A stretch of DNA of 64,000 nucleotides from Virgibacillus phasianinus. Its GTDB lineage: Bacteria; Bacillota; Bacilli; Bacillales; Amphibacillaceae. Location of the stretch: contig NZ_CP022315.1 in the NCBI RefSeq assembly GCF_002216775.1, positions 1,674,001 through 1,738,000 on the forward strand, written 5' to 3'. Under the pieces are notes generated by a model. It made no database searches. It was not told the origin of the DNA and was given only the letters and a program-made list of their open reading frames with translations. This document shows, in pieces, positions 1 to 9,298 of the stretch. Made by a program: the position numbers and the translations under genes. Position 1 is the first letter of the stretch, and every line of letters begins with the position of its first letter.

Positions 1-81
1 TGAAAAACTGTTGGAGGAATAATGCTAAGTTTTGATTGTGTGAAGTCGGCTATTAGTAACTTTCCCCCTTAAACCATCCCT

Positions 82-109
82 AAATTAACTTAATTAACTA
101 TGATATAAT
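82..109 (+). promoter_or_regulatory. Extended -10 promoter with overlapping operator-like repeat for the ROK regulator
   Basis: TGATATAAT at 101-109 is an extended -10 element (TGnTATAAT). No good -35 is seen 16-18 bp upstream, which fits an extended -10 promoter. Directly upstream, 82-100 is an A/T palindrome-like stretch centred on TTAATTAA. It closely resembles the 25-bp palindrome at 6325-6349 between galK and the sugar symporter. Inference: the ROK protein binds both sites and represses itself and the galactose genes. Confidence 0.5.
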
Positions 110-147
110 GAAGGTAAAGTCCATGAACGGAAATAGGGGGATTTTCC

Positions 148-1314
148 ATGCAGCGTGGTACGTTTCAGTTAATGAAATCAGTGAACAAATCTATCATTTT
201 AAATAAGATTCGGCAGTCGGAACCGATATCGCGGGCACAAATTGCCAAAGAGACAGAGCTGACCCCGCCGACCGTCAGCAGCATTGTGAAGGAGCTGATG
301 GGGCAAGGTATTGTGCGGGAAAGCAATCTTGGTGTGTCCCAAGGCGGCCGGAAACCGACAATGCTGCTGATTAATAGGGATGCATTTCACGTAATTGGGG
401 TCGATGCTGGTCCAGAGTCGATTGCCTGCATCCTGACTGACTTATCGGGAAAAGTTCTCGACCAATCCGCAAGTAGTATTAAAACACCAATAACGAACGA
501 GCAATTTATTTCGATAATCAAAGAAAACATACATACCATCATGCAAGGATCTGCTGCCAATCCGGATACCATTATGGGGATTGGCGTGGGGATGCATGGT
601 GTTGTAGACGTTGAAACAGGTACCGCACTTATTGCTCCAAACTTGAATCTGCGGAATGTACCGATCAAAGTGGAGCTTGAAAAAGAATTCAACTTAATGG
701 TAAAGGTTGAGAATGACGCACGAACAATGGCGTTAGGAGAGTCTTGGTTCGGCGGACATGATGATGTAGATAGTATGGTTGCGGTCAACTTTGGCCGTGG
801 TGTCGGTGCAGGTGTGGTAATTAAAGGCAAGCTCTATCACGGTGCACAGGATCTTGCTGGTGAACTTGGCCATATGACGATTGATATAAATGGCGAAATT
901 TGCGAATGCGGAAACCGCGGGTGCCTGCAAACCTTTGCTACCGGTGATGCAATTGTTGGACGGGCACGTCAGGAAATAAGAGATATCCCGGATGACTTAA
1001 CTGCTGAGGAAATATTTTGTCGAGCGCAGGCGGGTAATCATGCGTATAGTAATGTTCTGACAGAGACTGGAAAAATCATTGGAGTGGGGCTGACCAATTT
1101 AATTCATCTCGTTAATCCGGGGAAAATCGTATTGGGCGGCGGTGTAATGAAAAGCGAAAAATACCTCCTGCCAGCTATTAAACAAACGATTGATCAACGT
1201 GCTCTAACCCCTGATGCAAAGCGAACGGAAGTGGCAGTAACAAAATTAGGCGGTGACTCCACCTTGTTGGGGGCCGTTTCCTTATTATTAATTGAATTAT
1301 TTGCACCGGTGTAA
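148..1314 (+). CDS. ROK family transcriptional regulator (XylR/NagC type)
   Basis: A 388-residue protein, normal for XylR-like ROK repressors. Residues ~20-60 form a winged helix-turn-helix (SRAQIAKETELTPPTVSSI). A ROK sugar-kinase-like fold follows, beginning at GVDAG (~residue 85). The ROK zinc signature CECGNRGC is at residues 252-259, and the GELGHM motif precedes it. The ATG follows an AGGGGG-type ribosome binding site. It stands immediately beside the galactose operon, with a strong terminator behind it. Known for the family: DNA binding is released by a sugar ligand. Inference from context: it controls galKETM and the symporter, with galactose or a related sugar as inducer; the ligand cannot be read from sequence. 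Confidence 0.9.
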   Translation: MQRGTFQLMKSVNKSIILNKIRQSEPISRAQIAKETELTPPTVSSIVKELMGQGIVRESNLGVSQGGRKPTMLLINRDAFHVIGVDAGPESIACILTDLSGKVLDQSASSIKTPITNEQFISIIKENIHTIMQGSAANPDTIMGIGVGMHGVVDVETGTALIAPNLNLRNVPIKVELEKEFNLMVKVENDARTMALGESWFGGHDDVDSMVAVNFGRGVGAGVVIKGKLYHGAQDLAGELGHMTIDINGEICECGNRGCLQTFATGDAIVGRARQEIRDIPDDLTAEEIFCRAQAGNHAYSNVLTETGKIIGVGLTNLIHLVNPGKIVLGGGVMKSEKYLLPAIKQTIDQRALTPDAKRTEVAVTKLGGDSTLLGAVSLLLIELFAPV

Positions 1315-1346
1315 ATAATTCACCACAACATCATAAAAAAGCCCAT

Positions 1347-1381
1347 AAAAAGAGCTGAACAACGCCGTTCAGCTCTTTTTT
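1347..1381. terminator. Rho-independent terminator, probably bidirectional
   Basis: A perfect 10-bp stem, AGAGCTGAAC (1351-1360) with GTTCAGCTCT (1367-1376), has a 6-nt loop. It is flanked by an A-run on the left and a T-run on the right, so it can work in both directions. Confidence 0.85.
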
Positions 1382-1383
1382 AA

Positions 1384-1524
1384 AAGATAAGAATGATAAA
1401 ATATGTCTAGCTCCAGCGCCCAGAAGCTGCCGTCATAAGCAATGGACACTACGAACGCTAAACCCATGCATTCTACGGTCCCTTGCTTATGCGTCCGCTT
1501 CTAAACGGGCGCTTGCGCATTTCT
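1384..1524. repeat. Dispersed ~140-bp hairpin repeat, copy 1
   Basis: Almost identical to 20048-20190, including an AAGATAAGAATG leader and a GGCGCTT-rich end. It can fold on itself: AGCGCCC and AGAAGC near 1415-1427 pair with GCTTCT and GGGCGCT near 1497-1513, and CATAAGCAA pairs with TTGCTTATG inside. It lies between convergent gene ends and has no convincing ORF. Related intergenic elements beginning TCTAGCTCCAGCGCC are common in Bacillaceae. Whether it is mobile or an RNA is unknown. Confidence 0.8.
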
Positions 1525-1566
1525 CATATCCAGGCTAATTTCATCATTTCCCGGGAAATATCGACA

Positions 1567-2595
1567 TTATTCCGCTCGTAATGAAAATTTGGTGCGTTTG
1601 TGATAAGGTTCTTCTGGGTGCACAATCAAATCAGGAAAACCGTCATGGTGTAAGGAAGCCGGTGGTGCTTGCGTTTCAAAACACACACCAAGATATTTTC
1701 TTGAGCTTCCTTCATTTAATTCCAGCCCCTCATCTAAACCATTGGATGTATACATCACTAATCCGGGCTGATCGGTTTCGATTATCATTACTCTACCAGA
1801 CCCTTTATCTTCCACAACAACATTTCCTTCCTTTTCAAAAAGAAAGTAATGATCATAGCCATTTCCAGCAATCTTATGTTGTTCCGATTTATCCGTAAAG
1901 CCTTCCGAAAGGGCGCGGCCAGCCCGAAAATCAAAGGTGGTACCTGAAACATCTGTTACATTTCCGGTTGGAATAAGTGCTTTATCAAGCTCAACGAATG
2001 CCGCGCTATTCATTGTAACGTGATGGTTTTGAACCGTACTCTTTAAATCACCGCTTAAGTTAAAATAAGAGTGATTCGTGAGTGTCAAAGGGGTATTCTG
2101 GTCCGTTGTTGCTGCATAATCTAACAAAAGTTCGTTGTCATTATTCAGTGTATACGTAACCGTAATATCCACATTGCCAGGATATCCACCAGCACCATCT
2201 GCGCTTCTATGGGTGAGTTTCAATCCAATCGAGTCCGTATTTTGAAAGGGTGCGGCATCCCAAACTACATGATGAAATCCGTTTGACCCGCCATGAAGAT
2301 GGTTATCGCCTTCATTAGCTTCTACATTATAGTTTCGATCAGCAAGTTCGAATGATGAATCCTGAATACGGCCGGCAACGCGGCCAATTACGGCGCCGAA
2401 AAAATTAGGGTTTGACTCGTAATCGGCATAGTTCTTATATCCAAGAACGACATTTTCCAGATTACCTTCACGGTCGGGAACCATCAGCTTTGTCATGATT
2501 CCACCAAAATTCAGGATGCTTACAGACATTCCTTGCTCATTGGTGAGTGTAAATTCTTTCCACTTATCTAACACATCTTTTATTTCCATGTTCAT
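1567..2595 (-). CDS. galM: Aldose 1-epimerase (galactose mutarotase)
   Basis: Interconverts alpha- and beta-galactose so that GalK receives the alpha form. About 342 residues, usual for GalM. Family motifs are present: NHLHGG near residue 98, TNHSYFNL near 174 (catalytic histidines) and CFETQ near the C-terminus (catalytic base glutamate). The open frame could begin with a GTG at 2607, directly after the galT stop. I prefer the ATG at 2595 because AGGTGG lies 8 nt ahead of it; an ATG at 2589 is also possible. Last gene of the minus-strand galK-E-T-M operon. Confidence 0.93.
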   Translation of the reverse strand: MNMEIKDVLDKWKEFTLTNEQGMSVSILNFGGIMTKLMVPDREGNLENVVLGYKNYADYESNPNFFGAVIGRVAGRIQDSSFELADRNYNVEANEGDNHLHGGSNGFHHVVWDAAPFQNTDSIGLKLTHRSADGAGGYPGNVDITVTYTLNNDNELLLDYAATTDQNTPLTLTNHSYFNLSGDLKSTVQNHHVTMNSAAFVELDKALIPTGNVTDVSGTTFDFRAGRALSEGFTDKSEQHKIAGNGYDHYFLFEKEGNVVVEDKGSGRVMIIETDQPGLVMYTSNGLDEGLELNEGSSRKYLGVCFETQAPPASLHHDGFPDLIVHPEEPYHKRTKFSLRAE

Positions 2596-2607
2596 CCTAT
2601 CAACCAC

Positions 2608-4083
2608 CTACTTGTTTAATACACCGATAAAGCGCTCGAATGCACGTCTATCTTTAAATACGCCCGCATCTTCCAGCACTCTGGCGAATTTCTTTCCCAA
2701 TTCTTTTTGCAGCACTGCTTCAGCTTCATCGGCGGCTAGTAAACCATAATCCCTCATCAGCTGGCCTGCCCAATCCTGATGGTAGTCAGCTACATCGCTT
2801 GGTTCACCGAGTAAAAAATTCCTGATTTCAGCAAGCTCATCCTTCAGCCTGGCTGGCAATACCGCAAGCCCCATTACTTCGATTAGTCCGATATTTTCTT
2901 TTTTAATATGATGAACATCAGCATGCGGATGGAAAATGCCCATCGGATGTTCGTCAGATGTGCGGTTGTTGCGTAACACGAGGTCCAGTTCGTACACACC
3001 ATCCCGTATTCTGGCTATTGGTGTAATCGTATTATGTGGCGTATCACCTGTGTAAGCCAGCACATCGGCACTTTCATCCGTATAATTTCGCCACGTTTGC
3101 AAAATATGATCTGCTGCCTGTAGCAATGTATCTTTGTCTTCGCTATTCAGGCGAACCACGGATAACGGCCACTTCAAGATCGATGCAGAAACGTCAGGAT
3201 ATCCATTCAAATCAAATGAAAATGCCTTAGCAGCATTCGTCATCGCGAATTTGTAATGACCACCTTGATAATGATCATGACTTAGAATAGAACCGCCGAC
3301 AATTGGTAAATCGGCGTTGGACCCAATGAAATAATGCGGGAACTTTTCAGTAAACGTCAGCAATCGCTCAAAAGACTTTTTATCAATTTTCATGTTGCGG
3401 TGTTCTTCAGCAAGCAAAATGCTGTGTTCGTTATAATAAACATACGGTGAATATTGCAAATACCAGTTTTCCTCAAGCAATGGTACGCGAATAACCCGGT
3501 GATTGGCACGCGCTGGGTAGCCAGTTCGCCCAGCATATCCTTCGTTTTCCACACAAAGCAGGCACTTCGGGTAATGGACTGTTTGCTTCATTTCGCGTTC
3601 CCGCTTAATCTGCTCGGGGTCCTTTTCCGGCTTGGATAAATTAATCGTGATATCCAGTTCACCGTATTCGCTGTCCGCCTTGAAATGGATATTTTTCTTA
3701 ATTCGATTCATCTGGATATAATTGCTGTTTTGGCTTAGGTTATAAAAATAATCTGTTGCAGCTTGGGGCGTGTCTGCATATTTTTCCTGGAAAACAGCAT
3801 TTACAACAGATGGACGCGCCACAAAACAATTCATTATATCCGCCGTAAGAATTTCTTTATCATCAAAAACATCGTCAATCACGTGATTTTCAATTGCATA
3901 AGCCACCAATTTATCAAGCAAATTGGGAATGGAATCGTTCGTTACGGTTTCGACTTCTTCAGGAAAGGATCCCAATTGCAAAAGATTGAGGACTCGGTTC
4001 CGTGCGTAAATCCGATCCCCGGGTTCAATTAATTCAGCTTCAATGGCTTTCTTGACAAGTCCCGAAATATCAGCAAAGATCAT
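2608..4083 (-). CDS. galT: UDP-glucose--hexose-1-phosphate uridylyltransferase (family 2)
   Basis: Transfers UMP from UDP-glucose to galactose-1-phosphate. At 491 residues it is the long Firmicutes family-2 GalT and not the ~350-residue HIT-type enzyme; [11 protein letters not shown] and [18 protein letters not shown] fit that family. Its ATG overlaps the galE stop by 4 nt (ATGA), showing translational coupling, with GGTGGAG ahead of the start. Third gene of the Leloir operon. Confidence 0.93.
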   Translation of the reverse strand: MIFADISGLVKKAIEAELIEPGDRIYARNRVLNLLQLGSFPEEVETVTNDSIPNLLDKLVAYAIENHVIDDVFDDKEILTADIMNCFVARPSVVNAVFQEKYADTPQAATDYFYNLSQNSNYIQMNRIKKNIHFKADSEYGELDITINLSKPEKDPEQIKREREMKQTVHYPKCLLCVENEGYAGRTGYPARANHRVIRVPLLEENWYLQYSPYVYYNEHSILLAEEHRNMKIDKKSFERLLTFTEKFPHYFIGSNADLPIVGGSILSHDHYQGGHYKFAMTNAAKAFSFDLNGYPDVSASILKWPLSVVRLNSEDKDTLLQAADHILQTWRNYTDESADVLAYTGDTPHNTITPIARIRDGVYELDLVLRNNRTSDEHPMGIFHPHADVHHIKKENIGLIEVMGLAVLPARLKDELAEIRNFLLGEPSDVADYHQDWAGQLMRDYGLLAADEAEAVLQKELGKKFARVLEDAGVFKDRRAFERFIGVLNK

Positions 4084-5081
4084 GATTTATCTCCACCCTC
4101 ATAGCCATTTGGATGGGTGGAGTGCCAATTCCAGGCATCCTCCATAATTTTCGTGATGGAAGTATGCGTTGGCTCCCAGCTAAGTACGCGCTTGGCTTTT
4201 TCCGAACTAGCCACTAGTGTGCTCGGATCACCGGCGCGACGTTCGCCACTCTTAGCCGGTATTTCTTTACCTGTAACGGTTCGTGCGGTATCAATCATTT
4301 CCTTTACAGAAAAGCCCTGGTTACTGCCAAGGTTAAACACGTCACTCGCACCGCCATTGTTCAAGTAATTAAGTGCAAGCAGATGCGCTTTGATCAGGTC
4401 CTCCACATGCACATAATCACGGATACATGTGCCATCAGCCGTATCATAATCCTCACCGAAAACCGTGATATGAGGGCGCTGGCCAAGTGCTGCCTGTAAA
4501 ATAATCGGCACGAGATGTGTTTCCGGGCGATGATCTTCACCGATTTCTGCAGATTCTCTTGCGCCGGCCACATTGAAATAACGTAAGGAAACATACTTCA
4601 CACCATGTGCCTGCTCGGTCCATTTCATTATTTTTTCCATGGTCAGCTTGGTTTCCCCGTATGCATTGGTCGGTTTGGTCGGCATTTCCTCGGTAATTGG
4701 AACAGCTTCTGGTTCACCATAGGTTGCGGCGGTTGAGGAAAAGACGATTTTTTTCACATCATTTTCAACCATCACTCGCAATAAAACCTGTGTGCCATAT
4801 ACATTGTTGTCAAAGTATTTAAGTGGATCTTCCATCGACTCGCCAACAAGGGAATTTGCCGCAAAATGCACGACTGCATCAATTGATTCTTGGTTAAATA
4901 CATCCCGTAAAAAGTCAATGTTGCGAATATCCCCTTGGTAAAACGTGGCGTCCGGGTGAACTGCTTCCTTATGGCCAGTCTCAAGGCTATCAACCACAAC
5001 GACCTGGTCACCTTGGTCGATTAACTGATAAACGGCGTGCGAACCGATATAACCGGCACCGCCTAAAACCAATACGCTCAT
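4080..5081 (-). CDS. galE: UDP-glucose 4-epimerase
   Basis: Interconverts UDP-galactose and UDP-glucose with bound NAD. 333 residues, extended SDR family. The N-terminal Rossmann motif is [10 protein letters not shown] (~residues 7-16), the catalytic Tyr-Lys is in YGETK (~150) and the serine is in the SSTAATYG stretch. It overlaps galK by 4 nt upstream and galT by 4 nt downstream, so the three genes are translationally coupled. Confidence 0.95.
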   Translation of the reverse strand: MSVLVLGGAGYIGSHAVYQLIDQGDQVVVVDSLETGHKEAVHPDATFYQGDIRNIDFLRDVFNQESIDAVVHFAANSLVGESMEDPLKYFDNNVYGTQVLLRVMVENDVKKIVFSSTAATYGEPEAVPITEEMPTKPTNAYGETKLTMEKIMKWTEQAHGVKYVSLRYFNVAGARESAEIGEDHRPETHLVPIILQAALGQRPHITVFGEDYDTADGTCIRDYVHVEDLIKAHLLALNYLNNGGASDVFNLGSNQGFSVKEMIDTARTVTGKEIPAKSGERRAGDPSTLVASSEKAKRVLSWEPTHTSITKIMEDAWNWHSTHPNGYEGGDKS

Positions 5082-6265
5082 CTATAACACTTCCTTTGTA
5101 ATTTTTTTGCTCCATCGCCAATCATAGCAGTATAAAACGTTGGATCATAGCCGATTGTTTCCCGATAGATTTTATTTACATTTTCTTTAAATTTTTCCAC
5201 GCTTCCGTTCTCGACTATGGCAATCGCACATCCACCGAATCCGGCACCGGTCATCCGTGCTCCAAGCACACCATCCTGATCCCAGGCAGCCTGTACGAGG
5301 GTATCAAGTTCAACGCCTGTTACTTCATAATCGTCCTTGAGCGATTGATGTGATTCATTCATCAATTTTCCAAAACTGACTAGATCATCATGGCGTAACT
5401 TTTCAAGCGCCTCTAGTGTTCGGGTGTTCTCAAACACCGCGTGTCTTGCGCGTTTCCTATTGGTATCATCTTTAATCAAGTGCTTATGCTGCTCAAATTG
5501 TTCTTTTGATAATTCGCCGAGACTTCTGATCGATAATGCGGTCTGCAAATCAGCAAGTGCTTGCTCACATTGTGTGCGACGCTCATTATATTTAGAGCCG
5601 GCAAGCGTCCGCTGTTTATTGGTGTTGATAATCATAATGACATGATCCGCTAACGAAATCGGCGCATACGCGTGCTCCAATGTGTCACAGTTTAATAGAA
5701 TCGCATGATCTTTTTTCCCCATGCCAATCGCGAATTGATCCATTATGCCGCTGTTGACGCCAATGTACTGATTTTCTACCTGCTGGCCAAGCTGAATCAT
5801 CTTGACCCGATCAATGTTTAAATCAAATAGTCCTTCCAATAGTACCCCAGTTGCCATCTCAATGGAAGCAGACGAAGAGAGGCCGGCTCCGTTTGGGATG
5901 TCCCCGTAGAATAAAATATCCACGCCTGATTCAATTTCGTGAGCCGCTTCCCGAACATACTGAATCATTCCTTTCGGGTAGTTTGCCCAATCGTGCTCCT
6001 TCTTATAGGACAAGTCTGCTAGATTGCATTCGATGATTCCGGAATCTGGAAAATTCATCGAATAGAATCGTAGTGTCTGATCAGTGCGCTTCCTCGCAAC
6101 CGCATAGGTTCCAAATGATATCGAGGCGGGGAAGACGTGTCCGCCATTATAGTCGGTGTGCTCACCGATTAAGTTGATCCGTCCTGGTGCGAAAAAAGTG
6201 TGTGGTTTGCTGTCTGTTTGAAAAACGTTTTGAAATTCATGGATGAGATTTGGTTCCATCATCAT
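5078..6265 (-). CDS. galK: Galactokinase
   Basis: Phosphorylates alpha-galactose to galactose-1-phosphate, the entry step of the Leloir pathway. A GHMP kinase of about 395 residues. The galactokinase signature [15 protein letters not shown] is near the N-terminus, the ATP-binding [11 protein letters not shown] near residue 130 and a C-terminal [10 protein letters not shown] motif. A TTG at 6280 is in frame, but three consecutive ATG codons (6265, 6262, 6259) follow AGGGG at a normal distance. I chose 6265. First gene of the operon and divergent from the sugar symporter; the shared 160-bp gap carries the palindrome and cre-like site. Confidence 0.95.
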   Translation of the reverse strand: MMMEPNLIHEFQNVFQTDSKPHTFFAPGRINLIGEHTDYNGGHVFPASISFGTYAVARKRTDQTLRFYSMNFPDSGIIECNLADLSYKKEHDWANYPKGMIQYVREAAHEIESGVDILFYGDIPNGAGLSSSASIEMATGVLLEGLFDLNIDRVKMIQLGQQVENQYIGVNSGIMDQFAIGMGKKDHAILLNCDTLEHAYAPISLADHVIMIINTNKQRTLAGSKYNERRTQCEQALADLQTALSIRSLGELSKEQFEQHKHLIKDDTNRKRARHAVFENTRTLEALEKLRHDDLVSFGKLMNESHQSLKDDYEVTGVELDTLVQAAWDQDGVLGARMTGAGFGGCAIAIVENGSVEKFKENVNKIYRETIGYDPTFYTAMIGDGAKKLQRKCYR

Positions 6266-6324
6266 TTCAACCCCTGTCAAAATTTGTAGGATTTTGTTAC
6301 ACTAACTAATGTGTTACAATGCAT

Positions 6325-6349
6325 TTAGATAATTAATTTAATTAACTAA
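6325..6349. promoter_or_regulatory. 25-bp near-perfect palindrome, candidate ROK operator
   Basis: TTAG-A-TAATTAA-T-TTAATTA-A-CTAA reads almost the same on both strands; only the centre and one symmetric pair differ. It lies 60 bp from the galK start and 79 bp from the symporter start, so one dimeric repressor could control both. A related sequence overlaps the ROK regulator promoter at 82-100. A second imperfect inverted repeat (TGTnACAC...GTGTnACA) lies at 6294-6317. Confidence 0.6.
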
Positions 6350-6376
6350 GTACAGTTTACTAATTAGCAGCAAGTT

Positions 6377-6390
6377 TGTAAACGTTTGCT
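6377..6390. promoter_or_regulatory. cre-like site (CcpA)
   Basis: TGTAAACGTTTGCT matches the first eleven positions of the CcpA consensus TGWAANCGNTNWCA well but diverges at the end. Its place upstream of the symporter fits carbon catabolite repression. Moderate support only. Confidence 0.4.
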
Positions 6391-6427
6391 TGTGTTTTTT
6401 AATTAAAAAAGGAAAGGTTGAAGGATT

Positions 6428-7792
6428 ATGAAAGATAAGATAGTAAATAAGAAAATGATCTTCTTCTTCGGGGCGTTAGGGGGTCTCCTGTACGGTTACG
6501 ATATGGGAGTTATTTCAGGCGCACTATTATTTATTAAAGATGACATTCCACTAACAAGCTTCACCGAAGGATTGGTCGTTAGCTCGATGTTAATTGGGGC
6601 AATTTTTGGATCCGGTTTCAGTGGACCGCTTTCCGATAAATTCGGCAGGAGGAAATTGGTTTTCAGTATCGCCGTAGTCTTTGTCATTGGGTCACTGATC
6701 CTTGCGTTCTCACCAAACATGGGTATGCTATTAGCCGGACGGTTGATTATCGGATTGGCAGTTGGTGGCTCCACTGCGATTGTGCCTGTGTATTTATCCG
6801 AAATGGCACCGACAGAATCACGTGGTTCCTTGAGTTCACTGAACCAGCTGATGATTACAATCGGAATCCTTTCTTCCTATCTAGTAAACTATGCCTTCGC
6901 AGCGATTGAAGGCTGGCGCTGGATGGTTGGACTTGCGGTAGTTCCATCATTAATCTTGATGATTGGTGTTATCTTCATGCCGGAAAGTCCAAGATGGTTA
7001 TTGAAACACAAGAGCGAAGAAGCGGCTCGCCGTGTGCTTGGTTTAACCAGAAAGCCGGATCAAGTTGATAAAGAAATTCATGAAATGATTGAAATCAATA
7101 AAATATCAGACAGCACTTGGAATGTATTATCATCATCATGGCTGCGCCCAACGCTCATCATCGGTTGTGTGTTTGCCTTATTCCAACAAATTATAGGGAT
7201 CAACGCAATCATTTATTACGCACCAACCATCTTCAGTGAAGCCGGACTTGGTGACGCAACTTCCATTCTCGGTACAGTCGGGATTGGTGCAGTTAACGTG
7301 ATCGTGACAATCTTTGCACTCATGATCATTGATAAAATTGATCGTAAAAAGCTATTAATTATCGGTAACATCGGTATGGTCGCATCATTGCTATTATTAG
7401 CCATATTGATCTGGACGATAGGACTAAGCTCAAGCTTCGGCGCATGGATCATCGTGGCTTGTCTAGCATTATTCATCATCTTTTTCGCGTTTACCTGGGG
7501 ACCAGTATTATGGGTTATGCTCCCAGAATTATTCCCAATGCGTGCCCGCGGCGCCGCAACAGGAATTGCTGCACTTGCACTATCCATTGGCAGCTTGCTG
7601 GTTGCACAGCTTTTCCCAATGGTTTCAAGCGCACTTGGCATTGGACAGGTATTCCTGATCTTTGCCGTGATTGGTATCGCAGCGCTAATCTTTGTTGTCA
7701 AATTCTTGCCTGAGACACGCGGTCGCAGTCTTGAAGAAATTGAAGCGGAGTTGCGTGAGCGTACATCAGCGAAAGATGCAAAAGGAGTATAA
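6428..7792 (+). CDS. MFS sugar/proton symporter (sugar porter family)
   Basis: Imports a hexose or pentose together with a proton. 454 residues with about 12 hydrophobic segments. Sugar porter signatures: DKFGRR after TM2, GRLIIGLAVGG, PESPRWLL before the central loop, FQQIIGINAIIYYAPTI in TM7 and the C-terminal PETRGRS. Related proteins include GalP, XylE and AraE. Its position opposite galKETM makes galactose the likely substrate (inference). The ATG follows an AAGG ribosome binding site. A terminator-like hairpin follows. Confidence 0.9.
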   Translation: MKDKIVNKKMIFFFGALGGLLYGYDMGVISGALLFIKDDIPLTSFTEGLVVSSMLIGAIFGSGFSGPLSDKFGRRKLVFSIAVVFVIGSLILAFSPNMGMLLAGRLIIGLAVGGSTAIVPVYLSEMAPTESRGSLSSLNQLMITIGILSSYLVNYAFAAIEGWRWMVGLAVVPSLILMIGVIFMPESPRWLLKHKSEEAARRVLGLTRKPDQVDKEIHEMIEINKISDSTWNVLSSSWLRPTLIIGCVFALFQQIIGINAIIYYAPTIFSEAGLGDATSILGTVGIGAVNVIVTIFALMIIDKIDRKKLLIIGNIGMVASLLLLAILIWTIGLSSSFGAWIIVACLALFIIFFAFTWGPVLWVMLPELFPMRARGAATGIAALALSIGSLLVAQLFPMVSSALGIGQVFLIFAVIGIAALIFVVKFLPETRGRSLEEIEAELRERTSAKDAKGV

Positions 7793-7801
7793 GGTAGTGT
7801 G

Positions 7802-7832
7802 GAGGGGCTTGATTTGAGATCAGGCCTCTTTA
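7802..7832 (+). terminator. Probable terminator after the symporter
   Basis: GAGG-gg-CTTGAT pairs with ATCAGG-CCTC (7819-7828) with a two-base bulge, followed by only a short T-rich stretch. Moderate support. Confidence 0.45.
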
Positions 7833-7844
7833 CTTATTTAAAAA

Positions 7845-7873
7845 TTGCCTGGTTCGAACGATTGTTCTATAAT
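7845..7873 (+). promoter_or_regulatory. Sigma-A type promoter of the Rpn gene
   Basis: TTGCCT (7845-7850), 17-bp spacer, TATAAT (7868-7873). It lies about 45 bp ahead of the start codon, so the Rpn locus has its own promoter. Confidence 0.6.
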
Positions 7874-7919
7874 AGAAATGTAAATAGGATAATGTATCTA
7901 TCAGGAGGGATGTGGTAAA

Positions 7920-8945
7920 ATGGAGGCAAATACAGTCGTGCTCGAAAGACCAGCAAATTATGAAACGACACCGGATTATGATGGGCTTTGGAAAGCATTA
8001 ATTGAGGAATTATTTGAAGAGTTTATGCAGTTTTTTGCCAAAGATTTATTTGGAGCTATCGATTTTTCGAGGGGCAGTGAATTTTTGGATAAAGAATTAC
8101 TGAAGAAGCCTATTAAGGAAAAGAAAGGAAGGGTTATAGCCGATCAACTTGTAAAAGTGTTTCTAAAAAGTGGTCAGGAAAAATGGATTCTGATTCACAT
8201 TGAAGTGCAAGGTAAGGCAGGGAAGGACTTTGCGAAGCGTATGTTTCGTTACTTTTATCGAATCTATGATAAACATAATCGTGAGGTATATGCGATTGCC
8301 CTTTTAACCGATGCAAAAGAATACAATAACTCCAACCGCTTTCATTATGAGTTTTATGGTACGAAAGTTAATTACACATTCAATCTATATGCATTTCAAA
8401 ATCAGGACATAAAAAAATTAGAGGATTCAGCTAACCCATTTGCGGTAGCAGTCACTGCTGGAATTTATGCAGGTAAAACCAAACATGATGCAAACAAACG
8501 CTATGCTTTCAAACGGAAATTGATGATCCAAATTCTACAAAAGACATCCACACAACCAGAACATACCCGCACCTATCTATCCGCTTTATTTCATTTTATC
8601 GACAATATACTTCAAGTACCAGCAGAACTTACGACTAAACTAAAGGAAGATTTAACACCATTTATTGATAAGGAGGCGACACAACAGATGCTTGCTGATA
8701 AGAGAAATCCATCGCAAACACTAGCTGAGATTTTTGCCGAGTTGAAGGAAGAGGGAATGGAGAAAGGTATAAAAAAAGGAATGGAGAAAGGCATGGTCAA
8801 AGGCGTTGTAAAAGGCAGAAAGGAAGCGGAGAAAGAGTTTGCTGGTAGGTTAATTCAAAAAGATTACTCGAATGAACAAGTTTTAGAATTAACAGAATTA
8901 GAACTGGATGAGATAGTGAAGTTGAGAAAGTCACTTCAAATGTAA
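7920..8945 (+). CDS. Rpn family recombination-promoting nuclease / putative transposase (PD-(D/E)XK)
   Basis: 341 residues. An N-terminal nuclease-like domain has D75 and the E95-V-Q97 core (IHIEVQ) expected of the PD-(D/E)XK fold seen in Rpn/YhgA proteins. The C-terminal tail from ~residue 257 is highly charged, with repeats of EKG/KKG, and ends in a conserved block (LELTELELDEIVKLRK). AGGAGG lies 11 nt ahead of the ATG. Rpn proteins were first described as promoting RecA-independent recombination and later as toxic phage-defence nucleases, some held in check by a small protein made from an internal start. Here the tail recurs in two downstream genes and has its own internal start (separate entries). 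Confidence 0.82.
   Translation: MEANTVVLERPANYETTPDYDGLWKALIEELFEEFMQFFAKDLFGAIDFSRGSEFLDKELLKKPIKEKKGRVIADQLVKVFLKSGQEKWILIHIEVQGKAGKDFAKRMFRYFYRIYDKHNREVYAIALLTDAKEYNNSNRFHYEFYGTKVNYTFNLYAFQNQDIKKLEDSANPFAVAVTAGIYAGKTKHDANKRYAFKRKLMIQILQKTSTQPEHTRTYLSALFHFIDNILQVPAELTTKLKEDLTPFIDKEATQQMLADKRNPSQTLAEIFAELKEEGMEKGIKKGMEKGMVKGVVKGRKEAEKEFAGRLIQKDYSNEQVLELTELELDEIVKLRKSLQM
8688..8945 (+). CDS. Candidate internally initiated C-terminal product of the Rpn gene
   Basis: Inside the Rpn frame, AAGGAGG at 8670-8676 is followed after 11 nt by an in-frame ATG at 8688 (residue 257). The spacing equals that of the main Rpn start. The predicted 85-residue product contains QTLAEIFAELKEEG near its start, exactly where the free-standing genes at 9031 and 9299 begin with the same block. 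In characterised E. coli Rpn loci a small protein translated from within the gene neutralises the full-length toxin. That role here is inference. The Shine-Dalgarno could be coincidental, since AAGGAGG also encodes Lys-Glu. Confidence 0.45.
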   Translation: MLADKRNPSQTLAEIFAELKEEGMEKGIKKGMEKGMVKGVVKGRKEAEKEFAGRLIQKDYSNEQVLELTELELDEIVKLRKSLQM

Positions 8946-8952
8946 TGTAGAG

Positions 8953-8984
8953 AACGAAACTGGTTATTACTGGTTTCGTTTTTT
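8953..8984 (+). terminator. Terminator after the Rpn gene
   Basis: An 8-bp perfect stem AACGAAAC / GTTTCGTT with a 12-nt loop and a T6 run. A decayed copy of the same structure follows the next small gene, showing that the duplicated unit included its terminator. Confidence 0.75.
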
Positions 8985-9030
8985 ACGATGGTCGTTACTA
9001 TTTCAGATATGAAAGGGGATGGAATAGAAA

Positions 9031-9216
9031 ATGCAAACGCTGGCCGAGATTTTTGCAGAATTGAAGGAAGAAGGGATGGAGAAAGGAAAAAAAGAAACAG
9101 AGAAAAATATTGCTAAAAAATTAATTCAAAAAGACTACTCGGATGAACAAATCATGGAAATCACGGAATTAGAATTAGATGAAGTGGTGAAGTTGAGAAA
9201 GTTACTTCAAATGTAA
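9031..9216 (+). CDS. Free-standing Rpn C-terminal tail protein, copy 1
   Basis: 61 residues. It begins MQTLAEIFAELKEEG, continues with a short charged EKGKKE stretch and ends with the LIQKDY...ITELELDEVVKLRK block, so it is a close copy of the last ~80 residues of the Rpn protein without the nuclease domain. AAAGGGG precedes the ATG at a usable distance. It may be an antitoxin-like partner or only a remnant of a duplicated rpn gene. The intact frame, own ribosome binding site and conserved ends favour a working gene. Confidence 0.6.
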   Translation: MQTLAEIFAELKEEGMEKGKKETEKNIAKKLIQKDYSDEQIMEITELELDEVVKLRKLLQM

Positions 9217-9223
9217 AGTTAAG

Positions 9224-9256
9224 AATGAAACAGGAAATATTTTAGCTTCGTTTTTT
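9224..9256 (+). terminator. Degenerate copy of the Rpn terminator
   Basis: AATGAAAC pairs imperfectly with GCTTCGTT (one wobble, one mismatch) ahead of a T-run. It aligns base for base with the terminator at 8953-8984. Confidence 0.5.
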
Positions 9257-9298
9257 ATTATAAGATGAAATCCCATATATTAGGGAGGCTGTAAGGCA

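Noticed and set aside
387-830. 147-codon reverse frame inside the ROK regulator gene
   Set aside because: Antisense shadow of a well-supported gene; low-complexity Ser/Pro/Thr translation, no ribosome binding site.
7216-7701. 161-codon reverse frame inside the symporter gene
   Set aside because: Mirror of hydrophobic codons of the MFS protein; no family resemblance.
7920-8945. Rpn gene as an active insertion sequence
   Set aside because: No terminal inverted repeats or target-site duplication seen; the protein is nuclease-like and the locus has tail duplications rather than IS structure.
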